A stretch of DNA of 64,000 nt from Apodemus sylvaticus (GCF_947179515.1 NC_067472.1:203525568-203589567); one strand, 5' to 3'. Positions 21,082 through 34,086 are shown, numbered from the stretch's first letter. Notes: generated by a model from the sequence alone, not told the origin. Translations and numbers: made by a program.

Positions 21082-24000
21082 CTAATATTTGCTTATCAGT
21101 GAGTCCATGCCATGTGTGTTCTTTTGTGATTGAGTCGCCTCACTTAGGATGACATTCCCCAGTTCTACTCATTTGCCTAAGAATTTCATGAATTCACTGA
21201 TTTTAATAGCTGAGTAGTATACCACATTTTCTGAATCCATTCCTCCACTGAGGGACATCTGGGTTCTTTCCAGCTTCTGGCTATTATAAATAGGGCTGCT
21301 ATGAGCGTAGTGGACCATGTATCCTTATTACATGCTGGGGAATCCCCTGGGTATATGCCCAGGAGTGGTATAACAGGGTCCTCCAGTAGTATCATGCCCA
21401 TGTTTCTGAGGAATTGCCAGACTGATTTCCAGAATGGTTGTACCAGATTGCAACCCCACCAGTAGTGGCGGAGTGTTCCTATTTCTCCACATACTTACCA
21501 GCACCTGTTTTCTCCTGAGTTTTGGATCTTAGCCATTCTGACTGGTGTGAGGTGAAACCTCAGGGTTGTTTTGATTTGCATTTTCCCAATGACTAAGGAT
21601 GTTGAACATTTCTTTAAGTGCTTCTCAGTCATTAGATATTCCTCAGGTGAAAATTCTTTGTTTAGCTCTGTACCCCATTTTTAATAGGGTTATTTGGCTC
21701 TCTGGAGTCTATCTTCTTGAGTTCTTTGAATATCTTGGATATTAGCCCTCTATCAGATGTAAGGTTGGTAAAGACCTTTTCCCAATTTGTTGGTTGCCAT
21801 TTTGTCATTTTGACAGTGTCCTTTTCCTTACAGAAACTTTGTAATTTTATGAGGTCCGGTTTGTTCATTCTTAATCTTAGACCATAAGCTATTTGTGTTC
21901 TTTCAGGAAATTTTCCCTTGTGCCCATGTCCTCAAGGGTCTTCCCCAGTTTTTTTTTTCTATTACTTTCAGTATATTTGGTTTTACATGGAGGTCCTTGA
22001 TCCACTTGGACTTGAGCTCAGTACAAGGAGATAAGAATAGATTGATTTGCATTCTTTTGCATGCTGACCTCCAGTTGAACCAGCACCATTTGTTGAAAAG
22101 GCTATCTTTTTTTCCACTGGATGTTTTCAGCTCCTTTGTCGAAGATCAAGTGACCCATAGGTGTGTGGGTTCACTTCTGGGTCTTCAATTGTATTCCATT
22201 GACCTTCCTGCCTGTCACTGTACCAATACCATGCAGTTTTTAACACTATTGCTCTGTAGTATTTCTTGCGGTCTGGGATACTGATTCCCCCAGAAGTTCT
22301 TTTACTCTTGAGGATAGTTTTAGCTATCCTGGGTTTTTTGTTATTCCAGATGAATTGAGAATTGCTTTTTCTACCTCTGTGAAGAACTGATTTGATATTT
22401 TGATGGGGATTGCACTGAATCTGTAGACTGCTTTTGGCAAGATGGTCATTTTTACTATATTAATCCTACCAATTCAAGAGCATGGAAGATTTTTCCATCT
22501 TCTGAGGTCTTCTTGGATTTTTTTTTCAAAGACTTGAAGTTTCTGTCATACAGATCTTTCACTTGTTTGGTTAGAGTCACACCAAGATACTTTATATTGT
22601 TTGTGGCTATTGTGAAGGGAGTCATTTCCCTAATTTCTTTCTCAGCCTGCTTATCCTTTGAGTATAGGAAGATTACTGATTTGCTTGAGTTAATTTTAGT
22701 TCCAGCCACTTTGCTGAAGTTGTTTATCAGCTGTAGGAATTCTCTGGTTGGGCTTTTTGGGTTGCTTAAATATACTATCATATCATCTGCAAATAGTGAT
22801 AATTTGACTTCTTCTTTTCCAATTTGTATCCCTTTGGCCTCCTTATGTTGTCTAATTGCTCTAGCTAGAATTTCAAGCACTATATTGAATAAATATGGAG
22901 AGAGAGGGCAGCCTTGTCTAGTCCCTGATTTTAGTGGGATTGCTTCAAGTTTCTCTCCATTTAGTTTGATGTTGTCTACTGCCTTGCTGTATATTGCTTT
23001 AACAATGTTTAGGTATGGGCCTTGAATTCCCATTCTTTCTAAGACTTTTAACATGAAAGGAAGCTGTATTTTGTCAAATGCCTTTTCAATATCTAATGAA
23101 ATGACCATGTGGTTTTTTTTCTTTGAGTTTGTTTATGTAATGGATTACATTGATGGATTTCTGTATATTGAACCATCCCTGCATCTCTGGGATGAAGTCT
23201 ACTTGATCATGGTGAATGATTGTTTTGATGTGTTCTTGGATTTGATTGGCAAGAATTTTATTGAGTATTTTTGCATCGATATTCATAAGGGAAATTGGTC
23301 TAAAGTTTTCTTTCTTTGTTGAATCTTTGTGTGGTTTTGGTATCAGTAAAATTGTGGCTTCATAGAACAAGATGGTTAGTGTTCCTTCTGTTTCTATTAT
23401 GTGGAATAGTTTGAAGAGTATTGGTGTTAGGTCTTCTTTGAAGGTCCAATAGAATTCTACTGCACTAAAACCATCTGGTCCTGTGTTGGGTTTTTTTTGT
23501 TTTGTTTTGTTTTTTTGTTTGTTTGTTTTTTGGTTAAGAGGTTATCGCTGAACACTACTATTACTTTAGAGGTTATGGGACCATTTAGATGATCTATCTG
23601 ATCTTGATTAAACTTTGGTAGTTGGTATCTGTCTGGGAAATTGTCCATTTCATACAGATTTTCCAGTTGTGCTGAGTATAGGCTTTTGTAGTAGGATCCA
23701 ATAATGTTTTGAATTTCCTCAGTTTCTGTTATTATTTCTCCCTTTTCATTTCTGCTATTGTTAATTTGGATACTGTCTCTGTGCCCTCAGGTTAGCCTGG
23801 CTAAAGGTTTGTCTATCTTCTTGATTTTCTCAAAGAACCAGCTCCTGGGTTTATTGATTCTTTGTATAGTTCTTTTTGTTTCAACTTGGTTGATTTCAGC
23901 CCTGAGTTTGATGATTTTCTGCCATCTACTCCTCTTGGGTGTATTAGCTTCTTTCTGAAGCTTTCAGGTGTGCTGTCAAGCTGCTAGTGTATGCTCTCTT

Positions 24001-24955
24001 CAGCCTCTTTTTGGAGGCACTCAAAGCTATGAGTTTTCCTCTTAGCACTACTTTTATTGTGTCCCATAAATTTGGGCATTTTGTGCCTTCATTTTCATTA
24101 AATCCTAAAAACGTTTTTATTTCTTTCCTTATTTTTCTTTGACCAAGGTATCATTCAGTAGAACATTGTTCAGCTTCCATGTGTATGTGGTCTTTCTGTT
24201 GTTATTGTTGCTATTGAAGACCACCCTTACTCCATAGAGATCTGATAGGAGGCATGGAATTAGTTCAATCTTCTTATATCTGTTGAGGTCTGTTTTGTGA
24301 CCAATTATGTGGTCAATTTTGGAGATGGTACCATGAGTTGCTGAGAAGAAGGTATATTCTTTTGATTTAGGATAAAATGTTCTATAGATAACTACTAAAT
24401 CAATTTGATCCAAAACTTCTGATAGTTTTGCCCTGTCTCTGTTTAGTTTGTGTTTCCTTGATCTGTCCATTGAGGAAAGTATGGTGTTTAAGTCACCCAC
24501 AATTATTGTGTGGGGTGCCATGTGTGCTTTAAGCTTTGGTAAAGTTTCCTTTACTAATGAAGGTGCCCTTGTATTTGGAGCATAGATGTTCAGAATTGAT
24601 TTTTCCTGATAGATAGGAAAAATCCTGATAGATTTCTCCTTTGGTGCATATAAAGTGTCCTACTGTGTCTTTTTTGATGACCATTGCTTGAAAGTCTATT
24701 TTATTGGATTTTAGAATGGCTACTCCAGCTTGTTTCCTGGGACTATTTGCTTGGAAAAATGTTTTCCAGCCTTTTACTATGAGGTAGTGTTTGTCTTTGA
24801 CACTGAGATGCGTTTCTTATATGCAGCAAAATTTTGGGTCTTGTTTAAGTATCCGGTCTGTTAGTCTCTGTCTTTTTTATTGGGGAATTGAGTCCATTGA
24901 TGTTAAGAGATATTAAGAAATAGAGATTGTTGCTTCCTGATATTTTTGATGTAAT
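21082..24955 (-). pseudogene. L1 ORF2 (endonuclease-reverse transcriptase), broken
   Basis: ORF2 reads in pieces. The initiation position at 24955 is ATT where other copies have ATG, followed by TSKISGSNN and the LNINGLN motif. The endonuclease continues at 24521-24129 with GDLNTILSSMDRS and DHIIGHKT. The RT core is in a 217-codon open piece (23108-22455): DIEKAFDKIQ, SGTRQGCPLSPYLFNI and the catalytic FADD (codons at 22793-22782). The C-terminal piece at 21401-21186 has DPVIPLLGIYP and AALFIIARSWKEPRCPSVEE, and the frame ends SLISKY with the stop at 21082. Catalytic motifs are intact but several frameshifts and the lost start codon exclude function. Confidence 0.95.
23486..23534. repeat. (TTTTG)n expansion inside L1 ORF2
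   Basis: A run of TTTTG and TTTG units interrupts the ORF2 region that encodes the segment before the RT domain. It contributes to one of the ORF2 frame breaks. Confidence 0.85.
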
Positions 24956-25059
24956 TTTTATGTTTGTGTGGTTATCTTCTTTTGGGTTTGTTGAAAGAAG
25001 AATAGTTTCTTGATTTTTCAAGTGTGTAGTTCCCACTTTTCTGTGGTGTTTTCCCTTCA

Positions 25060-26083
25060 TTATCCTTTGAAGGGCTGGATTTGTGTAAAGATACTGTGTA
25101 AATTTGTTTCTGTCATGAAATACCTTGTTTTCTCCATCTATGGTAATTGAGAGATTTGCTGGATATAGCAGTCTGGGTTGTCATTTGTGTCCTGTTAGTG
25201 TCTGTATGACATCTGCCCAGGCTTTTCTGGCTTTCATAGTCTCTGGTGAGAAGTCTGGTATAATTCTGATAGGTCTACCTTTATATGTTATTTGACTTTT
25301 TCCCTTAATGCTTTTAATAGTCTTTATTTTTTAGCATATTTGATGTTTTAATTATTATGTGATGGGAAGAATTTCTTTTCTGGTCAAATCTATTTGGAGT
25401 TCTGTAGGCTTCTTGTATGTTCATGGGCATGTCTTTCTTTAGGTTAGGGAAGTTTTCTTCTATAATTTTATTGAAGACATTTACTGGCCCTTTAATTTGG
25501 AAATCTTTACTCTCTTCTATTCCTATAATCTTTAGGTTTGGTCTTCTCATTTTGTCCTGGATTTCCTGGATGTTTGGGGTCAGGAACTTTTTGCATTTTG
25601 CATTTTCTTTGACTGTTGTATTCATGCTTTCTATGGTATCTTCTGCATCTGAGATTCTCTCTTCTATCTCTTGTATTCTGTTGGTGATGCTTAGATCCAT
25701 GGCTCCTGACTTCTTTCCTAGATTTTCTATGTCCAGAACTGTTTCCCTTGTGATTTCATTATTGTTTCTGCCTCCATCTTTATATTCTGGATGGCTTTGT
25801 TCAATTCCTTCACCTGTTTTGTTATGTTTTCCCGTAGTTCTTCAAGGGCTTCTCCCTGTTTACTTGTGCTCTCTTGTATTTCTTTAAGGGAGTTATTTAT
25901 GTCCTTCTTGAAGCCCCCCATGAAGCCCTCCATCACCATCATGACCTGTGATTTTAAATCCAAATCTTGCTTTCCTGGTGGGTTGAGGTATCCAGAACTT
26001 GCTGTTGGGGGAGAATTGGGTTTGAATGGTGCCATATTGCCTTGATTTCTGTTAGCAACATTCCTATGTTTGCCTTTTGCCAT
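25060..26083 (-). pseudogene. L1 ORF1, broken
   Basis: ORF1 starts with ATG at 26083 (MAKGKHRNVANRNQG) and is open for the disordered N-terminus and part of the coiled coil to 25727. A frameshift follows, and the coiled-coil end plus RRM (ERISDAEDTIES, RRPNLKIIGIEES) continue at 25700-25314. A further break lies before the C-terminal domain. The encoded protein would normally trimerise and bind L1 RNA. Confidence 0.93.
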
Positions 26084-26439
26084 CTGGTAATCTCTAGTGT
26101 TAGTTGGTCCTGCTGTCAATGACTGGTGCTTGCCCCTCCTGTGAAATAGGCCTGAAAGCCTATTCTGCAACCCTGGGTGACCTGCTTTCCCCTGTCACAG
26201 ATTGCTGTGGTGCTGCCGAGTGCCTGGGTGCTGGTGGAGTCCAGGCAGGGCGTGTCTCAAGGGATCCTCTACTCTGCTGATCCCTGCCTTTCAGTCTGGA
26301 TCACAAATCTTTTAATGTGCTCTGAGTCTCTGATGAAAAATTATAAGACAATGCAGCAATACAACCTAAAGTTATATTGTATTTTGCATTATGATGTGAA
26401 TGTGACTCTGAGGACAAGATTATGCTTCAGAATGATGTA

Positions 26440-26585
26440 TTTGACAATGGGGTGGTTGAGATGCCCTCTGCCTCAATCTTTCACTGCTGTGACTTCTGCC
26501 ATGGGATTGTAACTGAGAACTGTGAGCCTTAAGTCATTTTTGTCAAGGTATTTTATCACAGTAATAGATTAACTAATATAGCTAC
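26440..26585 (+). mobile_element. old LTR/MER-type repeat, 3' end
   Basis: Landmarks gtaactgagaactgtgagcc and gtcaaggtattttatcacag followed by taatagattaactaatatag match the 3' end of an old mammalian interspersed repeat seen also at 26920-26975. The copy lies directly outside the L1 5' end. Confidence 0.5.
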
Positions 26586-26607
26586 AAAGAGTAAAGTGTA
26601 CACTTTG

Positions 26608-26975
26608 TGATGGTCACTTCTTATTGTCAACTTGACTGGGGGTAGGTCACTTGAGACACACATCTCTGCATGTGTCTGCAAGGCCATTACTGTGTAGGTA
26701 TAACAGAGGAAAGAAAACCCACCCTGGATGTGGGTAGTACTACTTCATGAGTAAAGGTACTAACCAAAAAATAAAAGGGGCTATGGCAGAGGAGGCAGAT
26801 GACCACCCACAGTCCTTTCATCCTTTCTGGATTGGCCTGGACTCGCCACCCCCACTGCCATGCCTTGTCCACTTTGATAGAATGCAACTCTGAACTCTGA
26901 AAAAAGTAGCTTTTCCATGTCTCTTAAGTTGATTTTTGTTAGTACTTCATGACAGTAATTAATACACTATTAAAT
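26608..26975 (+). mobile_element. old LTR/MER-type repeat
   Basis: Starts ggtcacttcttattgtcaac followed by ttgactgggggtaggtc, carries acccaccctggatgtgggta and ends gtacttcatgacagtaatta. The same family as 17690-17875, in the same orientation and more complete. It encodes nothing. Confidence 0.55.
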
Positions 26976-26987
26976 TTGCTTTTAAAA

Positions 26988-27050
26988 GCCAAGTGTGGTG
27001 ACTTATGTCCCTGTGCCAATACTTAGGGGGCAGGGCAGGAGGATTACTAC
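26988..27050 (+). mobile_element. B1-like fragment
   Basis: Text agccaagtgtggtgacttat and agggggcagggcaggaggat resembles the left half of a B1 head; the similarity fades after about 60 bp. Confidence 0.4.
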
Positions 27051-27054
27051 CATC

Positions 27055-28235
27055 CACACACCTGTCTCTCTGGCCAACAGTACCCATCTCATGCTCACAC
27101 TTAGAAAGAGCACATGCCTTTAAACAGCATCCCTCTGTGTCTGGATTCCTGACCTTCCTTGTCTCTGCTATTGCTCTTACCTAACTAGTTATCTGAACCT
27201 AACTAATCCAGCACCTATACTGAGGATATGTTCAATGCAAGTTTGTTGGATGAGTAACACATAGGGCAAATATTATATCTAAGCAAAACAAAATGAAGTC
27301 ACTAGCCAAGGCGTGCAATTTTGACCACTTAAGGACATATTTCACTTTACTTCAATTTTATAGCAATTCCGAAAAAATGATCTTTCTGAATCATCTAATT
27401 TCATTATATTTAAAGACTTGACTTCACTTTTTAAGCACTTTGAACCAATATTTTTATACTGGGTACCTGTAAAGACACACAATCAGCCTCTTAAGATATT
27501 TAAATTTTTTCTGCCCCATATTATCCCAGAAGGATATCTTCCATAGATAATTTATTAGGTTTTATAGGGAAGTATGCCTCTGTATGAAGGTCATTCTTCC
27601 TTGAGTTTTGCCCCTTATTTCTAAAATGTGCCCCTTTATTTCTTCTGTCCCTCCAACTAAATTTGACAACCTACTGTGCCTGGTCTACTGCTCATCCTGC
27701 TGGAACATTCCACATTTCAAAGGCACCTTTTGCTTTCCAAGGTGACATTTGACAAGCAAAACACAATGAAAACTCAAGTTTCATTATGAAATTTCTTTCA
27801 AAGGAAGATATCATTTTTGTGTGTGACAATTTTATAGTGTTCACTCTCTCCGTGTCTTAAATACTAGAACTCACCCAGTGAATTAGTCCCTTCATTTAGA
27901 AGCTTTAAAACATACAGATGAGCTCACCCACAGCACCACTAGTGGTCCAGATCTAGGTCCAGCTGGAAATGTATCCACATACCCTCTGTGTAACTCTGAC
28001 CAGCAGTCTTTTCCTATGCTGCTCCTTCAGAATCAGGTCCTACTAGGAGCAACATCCATGGTGAATTTAAAATAGAGTTCAAAACAAAAATAGCCAGCAG
28101 ATATAAAAGAAACTTTGATCTGATCATCCATAGTGGTTTTCATGAGAAAATCACCCCAGAATCTTAGGCATTAGAATGTCTAGTCCCCAGTTGGTAGAAC
28201 TGTTCCAGGAGGTTTAGGTAATTTACACTTTCCGG
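27055..28235. other. unique DNA, no gene supported
   Basis: Sequence without recognised repeats. No open frame with convincing splice sites was found on either strand. Confidence 0.4.
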
Positions 28236-28239
28236 AAGA

Positions 28240-28500
28240 AGTACATCATTAGAGGTAGACTTGGAGAATTAAAAGGCCTTACTTAACTCTGGTTCACTCT
28301 CTGCCTTGTACTTTCAGTTCAAGATGTGACTCATTTTTCTATTCCTACTGCCATGCCTGCTGCCCGCTGCCTGCTGCCCTGCTGTCTCTGTCACTGTGGA
28401 CTCCATACCTCTAGAACCATCATCAAAAATAAACTCTTCCTTCTATAAGTTACATTGGTCATGGTGTTTTATCATAACAACAGGGAAGTTGCTAAGGGAA
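28240..28500 (+). mobile_element. rodent LTR-type repeat, 3' half
   Basis: Contains ctgccatgcctgctgcc, aaaaataaactcttccttct and taagttacattggtcatggt followed by gttttatcataacaaca, the typical 3' end (with polyadenylation signal) of a rodent MaLR-like repeat. Confidence 0.5.
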
Positions 28501-28579
28501 CTTTGCAACTAAGGGAAAATTGATCAAGAAGACATTAGTCATCTAACTATGGCATATTTGATTTCACAAAAATCTGGAC

Positions 28580-31060
28580 TTCAAGTGACAGATAATTTCA
28601 TCTTAGATATTGGAGGTGATTTCAGTAACCAGCATTCTCTGACAGCTAGGTCATTTGTACACATAAAATCACAGAAACATCAGAATTCAATGACATCACA
28701 CATCAAATGGGCTTAATAGATCTCTACAGAATATTCTATTCAAACATCAAAGAATATATACTATACTTAGCAGCCATGGAAACCTCTCTAAATTACACAT
28801 CCTGGGACATAATACAAACTCAGAAAGATTGAAACAGCTATGTATATCCTATCTGAACATAATGCAAGAAAACTTAAAACTGATAGCAAGCAAAGATCTA
28901 GTGAGTATACAAACTCATTACTGAATGATGAGTAAAATAAGAAACCAAGGAAAAAGGAAAAAATTCCTGGAACTAAATATATAAGGATGAAAACAGCACA
29001 GCAAACCGTTTGGGATATGGTAAGAGCTGTCCTGTGAATAAATCTTACAGCTGTAAGTGTCTACATTAAAAAACTCAGAAAGAGCACAAATAAATGATGT
29101 AATGCTGCAACTCAAAAATTTGGAAAAACAAGAACTAGCAAATCCAACTTTAGTAGACAACAAGAAGTAATAAATCCACAGCAAACTTAATGAAATAGAA
29201 ATAGAGCAAACAATACAAAGAATCGATGAATATAGGAGTTGGTCCTCTCACAAAATAAACAAGATCCACAGACCTTGAGCTCAACTAAAGAATAAAGATG
29301 TCCCAATAGAATCAGAAATGAACAGGGAAACATTATGACAAATTCCAAAGAAATCAGAATATTATAAAGAAATATGTTAATATTCCCCTCAGTTGGAAAA
29401 CCTAAAAGAAATGGATTTCTACATTCATCCAAACCACTAAATTAAACCATTAAGATATCAATAACCTAAATTTGAAACAGAAAACAAAACAAAACAAAAA
29501 AAACCCAAAAACTAAAAATAAAAAAAAGTAATAGAATTCCAGACCCAGATAGCTTCACAGCAGAACTGGTCTAGACTTTCAAAGAAGATCTGCAGCTAAT
29601 CCTTCTTAAACTACTTTAAAATATAAAACAACTCGGAAGCACTCCCAAACTTGTTATACAAAGCCAGTATCATTCTAACAGTAAAACCAGGTAAAGACAC
29701 AACAACAGCAACAACAACAAAGCAAAGCAAACAAACAAACAAACAAACAAACATACAGACCAAAATCTCTGATGAACATAGACTCAAAAATCCTCCAAAA
29801 AATAATTACAAACTGAATACAAACATACATCAAAATGATTATTTACCATTACAATGTTGGTTTTATCCAGAAGATACAGTGAGAGTTAAACATGTGCAAG
29901 TCAATAAATGTAATAAATAACACAAATGGACTTAAAGACAAAAATCAAATGAAAATTTCAGTTGATGCAGACAAAGCCTTTAACAAAATCCAATGTGCCT
30001 TAATGATAAAAGTCTTAGAGAGAACAGAACTAGAGGAAACACACCCAAGACAATAAAAGTTACATAGGAGAAACCCACAATCAACATCATTCTAAACAGA
30101 GAAACATTTGAAGAAATCCCACTGAAACTAGGAACCAGAATTGTCTACTTATTATCACTTTTCAATACTGGGTTCAAACACTAGCTGAAGCAGTAAGGCA
30201 AGAGAAAGTAAACAAATACAAATTCAAACAAACAAACAAAAATCAAAAAAACCTCATTCCTGATGCTATAATTGTAACCAGGATCCTCTGGGTAAGGGAG
30301 TTGTATACTCTAGAGGAGAGTCTGCTACTCACGTGTAGATTAACTAAATTAGTGTAGTTGTCAACTGCCTTCTAAATTCTTATCCTTAGACCCATAGGTA
30401 AGTGAAACCCCCAGCCCTCATCAATCTCGCAGACAGAAGTTATTACAGACTCTACAACAGAGACTAAGTGACCTTAGCATGCCCAGCCCCAAATGGGAGG
30501 TCTGTAACACAATCCCTACAGCAAAGGTTCAGGGAACATTGAAGAAAGGGGGTGGTCTGATTGTGAGAACCTGGGAACCTGGATGAGCACTGGGAGATAC
30601 TATGTACTAGAAACAACTGAATGTTATAGTTGTGAACTCTCAACATTATGGCTGCTGCCACAAGACCTCTAAAGACCAGTTAAAATGCCAACACAGATGG
30701 AAAATCACTTCACCGCACCCAAACTTTAGTTGAACTACAGGCAATCAGTGGCTGCTAAAAGAGGGAGGATCAGTATTCTTCAGGGTTGAGCCCCCAATTC
30801 CATGTAGTCAGTCATAAGCCTATGTTTGCATGCACAATAATACTATTTGGGCTTGGTGGGTTGTTACTTTTTGTCTGTTTTTCAATATTACATATGTCAT
30901 GTTACCATTTCTCTCTATAACACAATAATTCTAGAGAAGAGGTTATGGATTTCAGAGGGGGTAGGAGGGACATGGGAGAGCTTGGAGAGAGGAGGGGAGG
31001 GTCAAAAGCGATGCAAATACAGTGTGTTAGTGAGTGAAGTATATAATTTGAACAAAGACA
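28580..31060 (+). mobile_element. old LINE-1 (sense), ORF2 remnant and 3' UTR
   Basis: Strongly decayed L1 in sense orientation. ORF2 landmarks are attacacatcctgggacata near 28791-28810, ttccagacccagatagcttc at 29537-29556 (the PDG block ahead of the RT), and atttcagttgatgcagacaa followed by agcctttaacaaaatccaat around 29955-29993 (the AEKAFDKIQ block). It passes two A-rich simple repeats and continues into a 3' UTR with cttcagggttgagcccccaa and ccatgtagtcagtcataagc, ending near 31060. No frame survives. Confidence 0.75.
29475..29755. repeat. A-rich (AAAAC)n and (CAAA)n stretches within L1
   Basis: Two A-rich simple repeats, about 29476-29530 and 29700-29752 (acaacaacaa then aacaaacaaacaaacaaaca), inside the decayed ORF2. 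They replaced coding text. Confidence 0.7.
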
Positions 31061-31080
31061 AGATTATTTATCTTGGAGGA

Positions 31081-31592
31081 TGTGATGATTTATATATGCT
31101 CAGCCCAGGGAGTGACACTATTAGAAAGTGTGACCCTGTTGGAGTAAGTGTGTTACTGTGGGTGTGGGCGGAGGAGTGGCCCCTTGTTCTGGAAAGACTC
31201 AGTGTAGTAGTATAGGGCAAAACCAGAACAGGAAAGTGGGAAGGGGTGGGTAAGAGAACAAGGGGAGGGAAGGGGGCTTATAGGACTTTCGGGGAGTGGG
31301 GGCCAGAAAAGGGGAAATCATTTGAAATGTAAATAAAAATATATCAAATTTAAAAAAAAGACCCTCATCATAGCTGCCTGGAAGCCAGTATTCTGCTGGC
31401 AGCCTTCAGAAGAAGATGCAGAACTCTTAGCTCCTGCTGCACCATGTTTGCCAGGATGCTGCCATGTTCTTGCCTTGATGATAATGGACTGAACCTCTGA
31501 ACCTGTAAGCCAGCCCCAATTAAATATTTTTTATAAGAGTTGCCTTGGTCGTGGTGTCTGTTCACAGCAGTAAAACCCAAATTAAGACAGAT
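31081..31592 (+). mobile_element. MaLR-like solo LTR, split by a short L1
   Basis: The left part (31081-31169) has gctcagcccagggagtgaca and the right part (31359-31592) has ctgcctggaagccagtattc, gatgataatggactgaacct, taagccagccccaattaaat and aaacccaaattaagaca. Together they form one rodent LTR-type repeat with its usual order. A 189-bp L1 3' terminus separates the halves. Confidence 0.7.
31170..31358 (+). mobile_element. very short 5'-truncated LINE-1 (sense), nested in LTR
   Basis: Only the last 189 bp of an L1 3' UTR are present: cggaggagtggccccttgtt to aaatcatttgaaatgtaaat and the A-rich tail. It closely resembles the 3' ends at 33343-33547 and 34600-34795, so it is of similar age. It interrupts the LTR exactly between gtgtgggc and aagaccctc. 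Confidence 0.88.
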
Positions 31593-31599
31593 GGCTTGT

Positions 31600-32830
31600 T
31601 CTATAAGTCTCTCTGTTTCTTTAACATTATTGTATATGTGTTGTTTGTTTCTTATTGGAGTTTGCTTATTTACTCTCTAAATTTTCTGTCTCTTAATCTT
31701 AATGGAGAGGAGTGAGAAATCTATATGGAAGCTAAGAGGAAGAAACAGTTCAAAGATTTATATTTTTAATAAATTTTTTATATTTCTGTTAAAATTTTAG
31801 CAGACCAGGTGATCTTTTACATTTATTCTGCAGTGTAATTGTTCTAACCATTGGAGTTGTTCTTTATAGAAAAATCTCTTGTGGACAGTTTGCAAGTTGA
31901 AATTTCTATACATAGATGACAGAACTATTTCTGGTTTAATCTTTGCCTGTTTCTCTCCATGCATCTCCAGAGTGTGGGTAAATGTAGTGTGCACAACCAG
32001 CCTATGCCTGGCAAAGCCCTTTTTGTCCTCTCTTTCCAGGTCCTTCGGTCTACTTATGTCACTGTCTTTCTTAGATTTACAATGAAAGTCACCAAGGTCA
32101 TAGGCCAACTGTAAGCCTTCTTGGTAGAAATGTACAGTTTAATAGAAAGTTAATACTATTATAACTTACTATGACCCCTTCAAAACTGTTCCTTATGTTC
32201 TTTTATTTAAAATTCTTAAATGATTATTTATAAGGGAATACCATACAACAATTACCAGTTCTTATTTCAAACAAAACATGTCTAAGGTGAGTCTGACTTC
32301 AGTCTCTCCAGAAGCTCCTTAGCTGGATAACACTAAGATGAGCACATATACTCACTAAAGATATTAGTCAAATGAATACAGAATACCTTTATTTGTTAAA
32401 CCAAGCTATGTGTGAAACTGCATGTCTTTAGCTACAAAGGTCTTCAGGGGAGATGACTTCCTAAGCATGTGCCACACAGTCACAGAAGAAGCCAAGTTAG
32501 AGGGGTCTTGCATACCCATTGATGCCCACAGCTTCTGTATTTAAATTTCTAATAGTCTCTTAACAAGGAGTTGCTACTTTCCATTTTATACTGAGATGTA
32601 TGAATTGTGTAGTTAGTATTGCTAGGCAGTGCAATGCAATAAGCTCAGATTAAGGAAGGGAAAGTGCATTTAATAGTATACACATTATTTTCACAGAATC
32701 AAGTCCACTGAATTCAAGGAAGCAAAGACATTCCCTTTTCTTGCTTTAGTTATTCTTCACTGTAGTCGTTTTATGTGCAAGTATGGTATCTTAAGGAATT
32801 GAAGAGAAGAATAAATAAAGGGAATTTTTA
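31600..32830. other. unique DNA, no gene supported
   Basis: AT-rich unique sequence. Open frames at about 31797-32108 lack splice support. No young repeats seen. Confidence 0.4.
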
Positions 32831-32834
32831 CATT

Positions 32835-33558
32835 AGAAGAAATACTAAGATTAAAAACTCAGGAGACAGCAGGTATTGGCGAGGATGTGGAGAAAGAGGA
32901 ACACTCCTCCATTGCTGGTGAGGTTGCAAATTGGTAAAACCACTGGAAATCAGTCTGGTGGTTCCTCAGAAACCTGGGCATGATACTACCCAAAGACCCT
33001 GCTATGCCACTCCTGGGCATATACCCAGAGGAGTCCCCAGTATGTAATAAGGACACATGCTCCACTATGTTCATAGCAGCCCTATTTATAATAGCCAGAA
33101 GTTGGAAATAACCCAGATGTCCCTCAACGAAGGAATGGATACAAAAAATGTGGTATATATACACAATGGAATACTATTCAGCCATTAGAAACAATGAATT
33201 CATGAAATTCTTAGACAAATGGATGGAGCTGGAGAACATCATACTAAGTGACGTAACCCAATCTCAAAAGATCAATCATGGTATGCACTCACTGATAAGT
33301 GGATATTAGCCTAGAAACTTGGACATCTCATGATGTCCAAGAAGAACGGAGGAGTGGCCCCTGGTTCTGGAAAGGCTCAGTGCAGCAGTATAGGGCAATA
33401 TCAGAACTGGGAAGTGAGAAGGTGTGGATGGGGGAACAGGTGGGAGGGAAGAGGGCTTATGGGACTTTCAGGGAGTGGGGAGCCAGAAAGGGGGAAATCA
33501 TTTGAAATGTAAATAAAAAATATATCGAATAATAAAAAAGAAGAAGAAGAAGAAATAC
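32835..33558 (+). mobile_element. 5'-truncated LINE-1 (sense) with target-site duplication
   Basis: L1 from the ORF2 C-terminal region (gattaaaaactcaggagaca at 32849) to the 3' terminus and an A-rich tail. The stop of ORF2 lies in agtggatattagcc near 33310. It is bounded by the direct repeat agaagaaatac at 32835-32845 and 33548-33558, an 11-bp target-site duplication, although the A/G-rich tail makes the right copy partly low complexity. It is well conserved, hence rather young. Confidence 0.92.
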
Positions 33559-33943
33559 AAGTTAGTAGTGTCACATTCAGTGACCTGAACATGGAAAAGC
33601 AAGTATAGGACTTAAAGGTTTCAGTGGAAGAGGGCATGGGAAGGCTTAAGAGGAGGTGGATGGACAGTTACACGCACACAGTGTTTCCCAGATGCAGCAG
33701 GGCCACCGTATACACTAACTCACTGTGCTTGTGATGACATCATGAGACCCATCCAAGCCTCAGCCAGATAAACTACCAGCATGGAAATGGGGGTAAGTGG
33801 TGCATTCCACCTCTATCTAAGAAGCTACTGGCAATGGATGGCTGTAGAGAGGCCATATTCTTTGCACATGTAGCCCTAGATAGATCAACTTCTCTGGAAT
33901 AGAAGACGATATATCCAAGAATATATGAGTTACAAAAATTGCG

Positions 33944-33944
<1 letters not shown>

Positions 33945-33987
<43 letters not shown>
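33945..33987. repeat. (TG)n microsatellite
   Basis: About 21 perfect TG units in the older L1 3' UTR fragment. Confidence 0.97.
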
Positions 33988-33990
<3 letters not shown>

Positions 33991-34086
33991 AAGACACAAA
34001 ATAAAGTTTTGGGTGAGTAGGGAAAGAGAGATGGACCTGAGAGGAGTTACGGAAGGAAGTTGGATTTGAATATGATCAAAACACAA

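Larger units (their letters stand above)
20858..26310 (-). mobile_element. near-full-length LINE-1 (antisense)
   Basis: About 5.45 kb of rodent L1 on the minus strand. From left to right on the plus strand: the reversed 3' terminus (tttttttacatttcaaatg), C-rich 3' UTR to about 21080, ORF2 from 21082 to about 24955, the inter-ORF spacer, ORF1 from about 25060 to 26083, and about 230 bp of 5' leader to roughly 26310. All L1 parts are collinear, with no inversion. Both ORFs are frameshifted and a T/G-rich insertion expands 23488-23532, so it is inactive. It is the longest mobile element in the window. Confidence 0.95.
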
